From an uncultured bacterium (GTDB lineage: Bacteria > Planctomycetota > UBA1135 > GCA-002686595): a stretch of DNA of 7,307 bases. Positions 1-6,132 of this stretch are shown here, one piece after another (the first letter of the stretch is position 1; every line of letters begins with the position of its first letter). The translations under genes were made by a program, and so were the position numbers. The stretch lies in the NCBI GenBank assembly GCA_913058555.1, contig CAJXRJ010000382.1:1-7307 (forward strand). Reading direction: 5' to 3'. The notes beneath the pieces are model-generated. The model was not told the origin of the DNA, made no database searches, and worked only from the letters and a program-made list of their open reading frames with translations.

Positions 1-422
1 ACCACGACCCGCCCCGGCCGCGCTCCTTCCACGCGGAACGGCTCCGTCGGTGGCGCTTCGCGAACCTGCCCAGCCTCGACGGCCCGCTGCAGCTTCTTTG
101 GCATCGCGCGTCCATCGAGGGTCACATCCACCTGCGCCACAAGATGCAGGTCCGACCCGCGGCCCCGCGCGTCCACCGACCGCTTGGCGAAGCCGACCGT
201 CGAGGCCTCCGAGAGCCCGGTGCCCAGGGCCGCCGCCGCCCTCGCAAAAACCGCCTCGTCTGGCTCGTCGACCTCCTGCCGCAGGCCCGACACACGCCAC
301 GTCACCGCGCCGTCCCGGGGTGTGATGGCAGGCGATGGGGGCCGCCCAGCCGCACCTCGCCGACCGCGACCGCCGCGGCCCCGTCGGCCCTCGCCACCCC
401 TGCTGTTCGTTCGGTCCGCCAT
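1..422 (-). CDS. COG2509-type FAD-dependent dehydrogenase, N-terminal part (runs off the left edge)
   Basis: I translated this frame by hand: 140 codons stay open from an ATG (complement of 420-422) to the window edge. From residue 40 the protein reads VTWRVSGLRQEVDEPDEAVF, then ARAAAALG, and later VGFAKRSVDARGRGSDLHLV. This is the layout of the small N-terminal domain of uncharacterised FAD-dependent dehydrogenases (COG2509). In that family a V/R-x-V-x-L-R segment, an acidic helix and a K/R-R-S-x-D-A-R stretch precede the Rossmann fold. The last visible residues, ARPGRVV, fall where the first Rossmann strand and GxGPAG dinucleotide-binding motif should begin; that motif lies outside the window. 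The first 30 residues are extra and odd, dominated by RG/RGG. No strong ribosome site precedes the ATG, and the frame stays open some way upstream, so a longer N-terminus is possible. Family call is fairly confident; substrate is unknown for the family. Confidence 0.72.
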   Translation of the reverse strand, partial: MADRTNSRGGEGRRGRGGRGRRGAAGRPPSPAITPRDGAVTWRVSGLRQEVDEPDEAVFARAAAALGTGLSEASTVGFAKRSVDARGRGSDLHLVAQVDVTLDGRAMPKKLQRAVEAGQVREAPPTEPFRVEGARPGRVV

Positions 423-545
423 GGTCGGCGCGAACTCTAGCAGTGGCGCCGCAATCCTGACGAGATTCTGGTCCGGATCGGGCCCCCCATTACCGATGGC
501 CCGGTCGTTGCTTCGTTTTCCCCACTGATATAGCCAGAGCCTCCG
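423..545. promoter_or_regulatory. Divergent intergenic region, probable promoters for both flanking genes
   Basis: This 123-bp gap separates two divergently transcribed genes, so it should hold promoters for both. On the plus strand the best sigma70-like pair I see is TTGCTT (508-513) and TATAGC (529-534), with a 15-bp spacer. Both boxes match the consensus poorly and the spacer is short. If used, transcription would start only a few bases before the ATG at 546, giving an almost leaderless mRNA. I saw no clear operator palindrome. Confidence 0.3.
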
Positions 546-1076
546 ATGCGTCTCACCCCCTCCCTTCTCGTCAGCGCAGCTCTGATGGGTATCCTTCTGG
601 CACACGGCTGCTCCACGGTTTCGTCGTCCGTCATGGTCCCCGACACCGTGCGGATCGAAAAAGCGCTCGGTGGGACCATTCGGATCGAGGCAGCCGGCTC
701 CCCCAAGCGGGCCTTCGTCGGCAAGCCCCTCGTCACGGGCGAGGCCCTCTCCAGCGCCGTCCGCGACGCCATCATGGCCGCCGGGCTCTTCGACGAGACC
801 GTCGACAGCGGTATCTCCGATCGCATCCTGACGGTGACCATCGAACGGCTCGATGAGCCGGAGATTGGGCTCGACCAAACCTGCGAAGTGGCCATGCGGT
901 GGCGCCTTCTCACGGGCGATCGGTCGCGGACCCTTTGGGAAGAACTGATCACGACCAAGACGACGATCAACACCTACGAAGAGCGCGACACCGAAATGCG
1001 GGCCGTCCGCGCCATCGAAGGCGCCCTCAAATCAAACGTTCGACGTGGGCTTGAACGCATGTCCCACGCAGGATGA
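546..1076 (+). CDS. Small putative lipoprotein of unknown function
   Basis: This 176-residue protein starts with a classic export signal: MRLT, a hydrophobic stretch (residues 6-18), then LLAHGC with Cys22 as candidate lipidation site. The lipobox is atypical because His20 sits at -2, so lipidation is likely but not certain. The mature part has a helix-like segment, ALSSAVRDAIMAAGLF (67-82), resembling the pattern in several Gram-negative lipoproteins where an 'AL..sl..aGLF' helix precedes beta strands. Next come a strand-like stretch, RILTVTIERLDEP, and an amphipathic C-terminal helix. I cannot assign a named family. The start is supported by the signal peptide; no good Shine-Dalgarno sequence precedes it. 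Its stop overlaps the next start as ATGA, so translation of the two is probably coupled. It likely sits in the periplasm, attached to a membrane. Confidence 0.75.
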   Translation: MRLTPSLLVSAALMGILLAHGCSTVSSSVMVPDTVRIEKALGGTIRIEAAGSPKRAFVGKPLVTGEALSSAVRDAIMAAGLFDETVDSGISDRILTVTIERLDEPEIGLDQTCEVAMRWRLLTGDRSRTLWEELITTKTTINTYEERDTEMRAVRAIEGALKSNVRRGLERMSHAG

Positions 1077-2575
1077 GTGCTTCGCCCCCCATGGAGTCCG
1101 AGCCAGACGATCCAACGCAAGACCACCCGCCCGAGCTCGACCCCCAGGGGGACGAGCCTGACGAAGAACTCGAGGAGCTGGACCCGGACGGTCAGCTCAG
1201 TGAGATCCTCGGGGCCCCAGATCGGGACCGATGCCCCGGGGCGCGACCCGTCGTGTCCGTGGCCGAGGAAGACGACCCCGCGTTCATCGCGGAGGTCAAC
1301 ACCAGGTGCTCTGGCGCCCCCACCCTGAACAGGCGCGGGACCTTCCACGGGAACTGGGCCGAACTCGGCGACGACCTCGGCTTCTTTCCCCAGGAGCCCC
1401 TTCCAAAACTCCAGCAGCGCTGGGATGCGGCGAAACCCATCGTGCTGCATGACGCGCTATCGGACGCTGTCATGGAAATCGTCCGCTCGCACCGTAGGCG
1501 GGAGGCGCTTTCTCACCCCGGCGGCCTCGAGGCCTTCCTGACAGAGAAGTCAGCGTCGCTGGAACCCGATTTCGTATCACTGGATCCCGTGGTAGCGAGA
1601 TCGGAAACACCGGCCAAGGCCGACGAGCGGGACATCGAAAGGTGCGGCCTGCGCTGGGAGTCCAGGGAGAGCCGCGGGGTCAAGCCCGTGGACGATCTCT
1701 GGGTCAAGACCCAACGCCTGTCGACGCACCCGGACGACGAGTCCCTCCGGCTGCGCGTTTCCTTCGGGGACGAGGGCGGCGACGACGCCAGTCGGGACCT
1801 GCATCGGCACCGCCTCGTGTCGCAGCTCTCCGAGAGGCTTTTCCCGGAGCTCATCCCCCTCCATCAGGACCACGAACTGCGCGGCCTCATCGGCGAATGG
1901 ACACGCTCTCGCCCGTTGTTCACGCAGACGATCGCCTACTGGAACGCCCCGAACGGGGGTGCGCTCTTCCACCACGACGCCTTCGACGAGCCGCTCTCTG
2001 GCCGGCAGAGGGGCGTGCTGTACGCCCAGCTCACGGGCGCCACCGCGTGGCTGGCCCTCAGCATCGCCGACCTCGCGGAACGTGTCCTTGAGTTCGTTGA
2101 CCTCCTCCAGGAGGGCGTCTTTGGCGAGCTCCAGGAGCATTTGCTCGGCACGGGAGACCGGAAGCAGGGCTTCATGAAGATCTTCGCGAGCCGCGAGACC
2201 CTCGAGGCGGAGCTGGCTCTGCCTGGCTGCGGCCGACTGGCCCCCCTCGTCAACCGGGGCCCGGAGTTCACGGCCCTGCTCGCCGATGCGGGCCACGGCT
2301 TCATCGTCTCCGAGGGAGACGTGATCATCCTTCCGAACCACGGCTACGTCTCGACCTGCATGCACTCGGTGTTCTGCGCGTCCGAGGAGCCGGCCTTCTC
2401 GTTTTCGATGGCAATTCGAGATTCTGAGCCCAGCTCAGGGTCAAGACGTGGAGGAAAAGGCGCAGGAGGCCGCAGGACGCGCAGGCGCGGGAGCCGACAA
2501 ACCACACGGGGAGCCAGCACGAGGGGGGGCAGCGGACGACCCCGCCGTCCCGGATCGAAACGCAGGCGCCGCTGA
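1073..2575 (+). CDS. JmjC/cupin-like putative Fe(II)-dependent dioxygenase with RG-rich tail
   Basis: This is a 500-residue protein of no named family. Residues 8-47 are strongly acidic. AKPIVLHDALS (119-129) resembles the 'kPvvlrgal' opening of cupin-like (Cupin_8/JmjC) domains. NGGALFHHDAFDEPLSGRQR (294-313), followed by GVLYAQLTGATAWLALS, matches their HxD metal-binding strand and the following 'Q..G.k.w.l' strand; His300 and Asp302 are candidate iron ligands. SEGDVIILPNHGYVSTCMHS (413-432) resembles the 'GD.lfiP..w.H' strand, with His431 or His423 as third ligand. HxD and His431 are about 130 residues apart, versus about 80 in typical members, so a helical insertion (about 331-405) is likely. 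Residues 457-500 are an Arg/Gly tail ending in four arginines. No signal peptide, so probably cytoplasmic. The start is chosen by the ATGA overlap with the lipoprotein stop; ATG at 1091 is an alternative. Hydroxylase or demethylase activity is inference. Confidence 0.6.
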   Translation: MSASPPMESEPDDPTQDHPPELDPQGDEPDEELEELDPDGQLSEILGAPDRDRCPGARPVVSVAEEDDPAFIAEVNTRCSGAPTLNRRGTFHGNWAELGDDLGFFPQEPLPKLQQRWDAAKPIVLHDALSDAVMEIVRSHRRREALSHPGGLEAFLTEKSASLEPDFVSLDPVVARSETPAKADERDIERCGLRWESRESRGVKPVDDLWVKTQRLSTHPDDESLRLRVSFGDEGGDDASRDLHRHRLVSQLSERLFPELIPLHQDHELRGLIGEWTRSRPLFTQTIAYWNAPNGGALFHHDAFDEPLSGRQRGVLYAQLTGATAWLALSIADLAERVLEFVDLLQEGVFGELQEHLLGTGDRKQGFMKIFASRETLEAELALPGCGRLAPLVNRGPEFTALLADAGHGFIVSEGDVIILPNHGYVSTCMHSVFCASEEPAFSFSMAIRDSEPSSGSRRGGKGAGGRRTRRRGSRQTTRGASTRGGSGRPRRPGSKRRRR

Positions 2576-2641
2576 TACCGACGGATCCAGCTCGACCATC
2601 ACCATGCACCCTCCCCCTGGGTATCTTTCGTAGACGACGCC
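2576..2641 (+). other. Short gap inside the putative operon
   Basis: These 66 bp lie between the dioxygenase-like and methyltransferase genes. I see no terminator hairpin and no convincing promoter, so the two genes are probably co-transcribed. No recognisable ribosome-binding site stands in front of the ATG at 2642; the bases just upstream read TAGACGACGCC. Confidence 0.4.
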
Positions 2642-3901
2642 ATGCCTGCAGCCCCCTCGCCCTTGCGCACAGTGGATTCGAGCGCCTTTTCATTAGCCCC
2701 CCGCGGGCCACATTCCCCTCGGGGCCCCAGGGCCACGGCCGAGGAGTTAGAGGGCGTGTTTGAGTCCTTCGGGCTGGCCCCCGGCACCGTACGCCCCCTG
2801 GGCTCCCACGGGCCCCAAGGCCCCCGGTTCCACGTCGCTGGCCCGGACGAGCTCCTAGTGGGCCGTCGCTTCTCCTCCATCGACGCCGAACTCGCCGGCG
2901 ACTCGCCGCTGCTCCTGGTCGTCGAAGGCAAGCCCGACGACCGCCGGCTCGCCATGTGGCGCAACGCCCTTTGGCCCCTGGTGCATGTGGGCGCCATCCT
3001 GAAAGTGTCGGGCGGTAAGGCCAAGCGCATCACCCTCAGCGGCACCGAGAAGCTCGAGGGCAGCTTCGACTTTGAAGGGGCCGTCCTCTTCGGACGCCGC
3101 ACCGAACACGTGATGTCCCCGGACGCCACCGTCGAAAAGTTCGACCGCAACGCCAGCAACTGGGACGGCATGCCCGGCGGAGCGGGCTACCCCCACTTCC
3201 GCTGGATGCGCAAGTTCGTCGGCCGCTTCGCCCGCCCGGCCGCCAGCGACGTGCCCATGCGCGTCTTGGACTTTGGTTGCGGCGCCGGCTGGGTCGGCAT
3301 CGAAGCGGCGCGCGGCATCGGCAACGTCCACCTCTCCTCGTTCGACCCGAGCCCGGAGATGGTCAAGATCACGGGGGCCAACGCCGCCAAGAACGGCGTC
3401 ACTAGCTTCGAAGGGCGAACCGGCTTCGGCGAGGACCCACCTTTTGGTGGAGCCAAGAGCGAACCGTTTGACTTTGTAATCAGCTCGGGCGTCGTGAGCT
3501 TCTCCCCGGACGTGGAGACCTGGCTCGATGGCCTCGTTGCCACGATCGTTCCCGGCGGCGACCTCGTCATCGGAGACATCCACCCCAACTCCAAGGGCTT
3601 CCGCAGGCGCCGCCGCCGGAAGCCGCTCCTGCCCGTGCGCGAGATGAATGCCCGCACTCGCGAAGAGATCCGCGCCGGGCTCGAGGCCCGCGGCCTCGAG
3701 CACGTCCGCAACGGTGCCTACCAGCTCACCCGGCCTATCCCCGAGGCCATGCACGTCAACGACACCCGCCTCGGCGGAGTCTTGACCTACCCGCTCCTTT
3801 GGATGAATCGATTGGCCACCTGGCTCGACGGTTCCTTCGGATCGCCGCTCCAGGACCGCTTCGATTCGTGGGTGATGCACTTCCGCGTCCCAAAGGCCTG
3901 A
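2642..3901 (+). CDS. Class I SAM-dependent methyltransferase with extra N-terminal domain
   Basis: This is a 419-residue protein. The methyltransferase core starts near residue 205: MRVLDFGCGAGWVGIEAA (206-223) is motif I, the SAM-binding glycine loop. LSSFDPSPEM (231-240) carries the acidic residue (Asp235) that normally contacts the SAM ribose. FDFVISSGVVSFSPD (276-290) and the VPGGDLVIGD strand (303-312) complete the Rossmann pattern of the UbiE/Methyltransf_11-type fold. An unusual run of six arginines then lysine (321-327) follows. The first ~30 residues are proline/glycine/arginine-rich and may not be translated. Residues 31-165, containing MWRNALWPLVHVGAILKV, form an additional domain I cannot assign. 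A C-terminal extension (about 360-419) with HVNDTRLGGVL may help bind substrate. No transmembrane helix or signal peptide is evident. Substrate is unknown. It is the last gene of the plus-strand group; a terminator-like hairpin lies about 70 bp downstream. Confidence 0.8.
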   Translation: MPAAPSPLRTVDSSAFSLAPRGPHSPRGPRATAEELEGVFESFGLAPGTVRPLGSHGPQGPRFHVAGPDELLVGRRFSSIDAELAGDSPLLLVVEGKPDDRRLAMWRNALWPLVHVGAILKVSGGKAKRITLSGTEKLEGSFDFEGAVLFGRRTEHVMSPDATVEKFDRNASNWDGMPGGAGYPHFRWMRKFVGRFARPAASDVPMRVLDFGCGAGWVGIEAARGIGNVHLSSFDPSPEMVKITGANAAKNGVTSFEGRTGFGEDPPFGGAKSEPFDFVISSGVVSFSPDVETWLDGLVATIVPGGDLVIGDIHPNSKGFRRRRRRKPLLPVREMNARTREEIRAGLEARGLEHVRNGAYQLTRPIPEAMHVNDTRLGGVLTYPLLWMNRLATWLDGSFGSPLQDRFDSWVMHFRVPKA

Positions 3902-3948
3902 CGCTGGGCCGGACGCTGGGCCGGACCTAGGGCCGGACGCTCCCGCTG
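3901..3948 (+). repeat. 12-bp tandem repeat, three to four degenerate copies
   Basis: Starting on the last base of the methyltransferase stop codon, ACGCTGGGCCGG occurs twice exactly (3901-3912, 3913-3924). A third copy differs at three bases (ACCTAGGGCCGG, 3925-3936), and a fourth starts identically (ACGCT) and then decays. It lies wholly in non-coding DNA. It may be a slippage product; no function is evident. Confidence 0.85.
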
Positions 3949-3973
3949 GATGGGAGCCCATGGATCAACACCG

Positions 3974-4010
3974 ACGGCAGGTGGCCCCTTGGCCCCTGCC
4001 GTTTGTACGT
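3974..4010 (+). terminator. Probable rho-independent terminator of the methyltransferase operon
   Basis: A strong hairpin is visible. ACGGCAGG (3974-3981) pairs perfectly with CCTGCCGT (3995-4002). After a single bulged T, GGCC (3983-3986) pairs with GGCC (3991-3994), closing on the four-base loop CCTT. The downstream tract TTGTACGTT is only moderately T-rich, so termination may be weak or factor-assisted. Its position, about 70 bp after the methyltransferase stop and 140 bp before the next gene, fits an operon boundary. Confidence 0.6.
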
Positions 4011-4011
4011 T

Positions 4012-4033
4012 CCTGGGGCTTCCCTGGGGCTTC
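4012..4033 (+). repeat. 11-bp tandem duplication
   Basis: CCTGGGGCTTC occurs twice back to back in the leader region of the next gene, just after the terminator-like hairpin. It is exact in both copies. No function can be assigned. Confidence 0.8.
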
Positions 4034-4144
4034 CAGCCCATATCTGAGCGAGATCGCCATCACGGGGTACAGTCCGGGTCGATGGCAGGCCCCCTACCCC
4101 AGGGCCTGGCCCCCTCGCTCCGCCCATTTGCTCGCCCCCTCACA
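4034..4144 (+). promoter_or_regulatory. Probable promoter and leader region of the FG-GAP lipoprotein gene
   Basis: If the hairpin at 3974-4002 ends the upstream operon, the promoter for the lipoprotein gene should lie here. TACAGT (4068-4073) is a possible -10 box, but I find no credible -35 element at 16-18 bp. There is no Shine-Dalgarno sequence directly before the ATG at 4145 (context CGCCCCCTCACA). Confidence 0.25.
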
Positions 4145-6070
4145 ATGAAATCCCTCCTGTGCGTTCTCGCGCTTGTGGGCTGCTCGCCAAGCTCGACCGG
4201 AAGTTCGAGCCCCCCCTCTGGCACCGAGCGACGCCCCGTGCAGCCCGCCCCGTCGGAAGTACGGTTCGCCCAGGTCCAGGGCCGCTTCCTTGGCGATCCA
4301 ATTCCGATCAACGCCAAGTACTTCGACATGATCCTCGGGGACATGGACCTCGACGGCGACCTCGACTTCCTGCTCAACCGGCACAACCTGCAGCGGCCGG
4401 AGCTGTTCGAGAACGTCGGGGCCTCCTTCGAGCAGATCAACCGCGCGGGCGCAGACCTCTCAGGGCTTTACGACAACCCAGGCATCCCCGAGCTCTACGG
4501 CGAGCGGTCCTCGATGGTGGCCGCCATCGATGCCCGCGGGGTCCCTGGGATCTACGTCTGGCACGAGCCCGCGATCAGGGGACAGTGGCTCCTTCGGATT
4601 GTCCCTGTCCCGGGCGCGTCGGAGCACACGCTGCGCCTCGTGACGAATCGACCGATGAACGCCGCCACAGGCCTCAGTCCGTCCGAGTGGACTCGCCCTT
4701 CGCCTTTCGAATTGGAGCTCCGCGTCGATGCCACTCTGGGCGCCCGGTCGTTCGAGTTGGGGAACATGGGCGTCAACACCCAGCTCATCGTGTCTACGGA
4801 CGATCCCGGGGCCTTCGGGTTGTTCGCCGGCACCGAATTCAAGGAGTTCCCGAGCCGCGTGGCCTCCCTTTGGAAACAAGACCCCCACGGCATGGCACTC
4901 GTGGATGGCGTCGGCGGACCTGAGCCGGACCTCTTCCTCAGCGGCGGCGGCTTGGCTGGCAACCACTTGCCACCCCACGCCCCGCAAGCCGATCGCCTGC
5001 TCGAGTACACCGGGACCCCCACGCGCTACAGCGAAGTCCCCGCGAACGTCATCCCCGCCGACTACGGGCGCGGCCGCCAGGCCATGTGGGTGGACTTCGA
5101 TGCGGACGGTGCGAACGAGCTGTACGTATCGAATCGCCAAACACCCAACGTTCTGCTCGAGAGGGACTCCGCCGGCCGCTTCCAAGACGTCGCGCCGGAG
5201 AACGAGCTCGATCTCGTGGCTCCCGAATCCTACGCCTGGACCGACATCGACCAGGATGGGCACCTCGACCTCGTCTACCTCGACGGTGGAGCCATTGGCA
5301 TTGCATACCGGCGCGGCACGACCTTCGAGCACGGGGATGGCGCCGGGGTGGGCCTCGAACTACCCAGCGAAGGGTCCCGGGACGCGAGCCTCTTCGAGGA
5401 GATGACCTTCCACCTCTTCGACGTGGACCGCGACGGGGACCTGGACATCTGGTTTTCGCGAGTGTCTTTGGAGGGGGTCGGCTCGGACGGGCAAATCGCT
5501 TGCTTCCGGAACGACGGCGGTACCTATGTGCTCCGCACGGACGAGCTTGGCCTGGGGACTGCGGCCGGCATTGCCAAGGTGATGCTCGCCGACGTCGACA
5601 ACGACGGCTGGCTGGACTTGATCACCGGCGGCGCCGAGTTTGGCTGGTGGCGTAACCTGCTCGGGGAGTCTTTCGAATTCGCACGCCTCGACGGCGCGTT
5701 CAACTCCCCCGTAACGGAGTGGTTCACCGCCGGCGACGTCAACCTCGACGGACGCATCGACATCGTCATGATGTCCAGTCTCGCTCGCCAGCTGCTTCCG
5801 AATCGCACCGAGGGCCCCAACACCCTCCTCCAAGTTCATCCCGACCTGCCGCTTGGGTCCATCATTCGCGCCTACCATCCCGATGGAACGGTCTTCGCCC
5901 AGCAGTGGGGATCGGCGACCGTGACCCGCTACTCCCAGAGCCTCCAGCCGCTCCGCTTCGGCCAGGCCCCGGGCGTTCCAGTCACCGAGCTCGGCGTGCA
6001 GTGGCCGGGCGATCCCGAAGAGCGCTACCGCATCGAGGTTCCGCCCGGCGCGAGCACCGTCGGCCTGTAG
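4145..6070 (+). CDS. CRTAC1-like FG-GAP/VCBS repeat lipoprotein with ASPIC/UnbV domain
   Basis: This 641-residue protein starts MKSLLCVLALVGC, a textbook lipoprotein signal with lipobox LVGC and Cys13, followed by a Ser/Pro-rich linker. That fixes the start at 4145, although the frame is open from an ATG at 3950. Six DxDxDG-type calcium-binding loops typical of FG-GAP/VCBS blades are visible: GDMDLDGDLD (65-74), VDFDADGANE (316-325), TDIDQDGHLD (366-375), FDVDRDGDLD (425-434), ADVDNDGWLD (482-491) and GDVNLDGRID (530-539). Between the first two, at least two blades have lost the ligands (near 126-138 and 250-266). The C-terminus (about 558-641), including GSIIRAYHPDGTVFAQQW, RYSQSLQPLRFG and TELGVQWPGD, matches the ASPIC/UnbV domain. 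It is probably an extracytoplasmic, membrane-anchored beta-propeller. Family members are implicated in adhesion or binding, but the ligand is unknown. It appears monocistronic. Confidence 0.88.
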   Translation: MKSLLCVLALVGCSPSSTGSSSPPSGTERRPVQPAPSEVRFAQVQGRFLGDPIPINAKYFDMILGDMDLDGDLDFLLNRHNLQRPELFENVGASFEQINRAGADLSGLYDNPGIPELYGERSSMVAAIDARGVPGIYVWHEPAIRGQWLLRIVPVPGASEHTLRLVTNRPMNAATGLSPSEWTRPSPFELELRVDATLGARSFELGNMGVNTQLIVSTDDPGAFGLFAGTEFKEFPSRVASLWKQDPHGMALVDGVGGPEPDLFLSGGGLAGNHLPPHAPQADRLLEYTGTPTRYSEVPANVIPADYGRGRQAMWVDFDADGANELYVSNRQTPNVLLERDSAGRFQDVAPENELDLVAPESYAWTDIDQDGHLDLVYLDGGAIGIAYRRGTTFEHGDGAGVGLELPSEGSRDASLFEEMTFHLFDVDRDGDLDIWFSRVSLEGVGSDGQIACFRNDGGTYVLRTDELGLGTAAGIAKVMLADVDNDGWLDLITGGAEFGWWRNLLGESFEFARLDGAFNSPVTEWFTAGDVNLDGRIDIVMMSSLARQLLPNRTEGPNTLLQVHPDLPLGSIIRAYHPDGTVFAQQWGSATVTRYSQSLQPLRFGQAPGVPVTELGVQWPGDPEERYRIEVPPGASTVGL

Positions 6071-6125
6071 CGGGCCTCTCCAACGTCTTGCCCAGCGGCG
6101 CCCGCTCTCCGAGTGACGGCGGAGA
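6070..6125. terminator. Weak candidate hairpins between convergent genes
   Basis: The 62-bp gap between two converging genes holds two simple inverted repeats. AGCGGGC (6069-6075) can pair with GCCCGCT (6100-6106), with a 24-base loop. TCTCCG (6106-6111) can pair with CGGAGA (6120-6125), with an 8-base loop. The two share base 6106. Neither is followed by a T tract on either strand, so a terminator role is only suggested by position. Confidence 0.25.
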
Positions 6126-6132
6126 CGCGAGC

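Noticed and set aside
50..528. Three overlapping plus-strand open frames at the left edge
   Set aside because: They are Pro/Arg/Ala-rich shadows of the minus-strand FAD-dependent dehydrogenase, whose frame carries recognisable family sequence.
1577..2365. Minus-strand open frame (262 codons) opposite the dioxygenase-like gene
   Set aside because: Composition is that of a codon shadow. The plus frame has cupin-like motifs and is coupled to the upstream gene.
2855..3961. Minus-strand open frame (368 codons) opposite the methyltransferase gene
   Set aside because: It has no recognisable motif and lies opposite a plus-strand frame with a clear SAM-binding motif.
3950..4144. Upstream start (ATG at 3950) for the FG-GAP lipoprotein
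   Set aside because: It would add 65 residues, run through the terminator-like hairpin and 11-bp duplication, and bury the clear lipoprotein signal peptide that begins at 4145.
4460..5332. Minus-strand open frame (290 codons) inside the FG-GAP gene region
   Set aside because: The plus frame encodes repeated DxDxDG loops; the antisense frame shows no domain.
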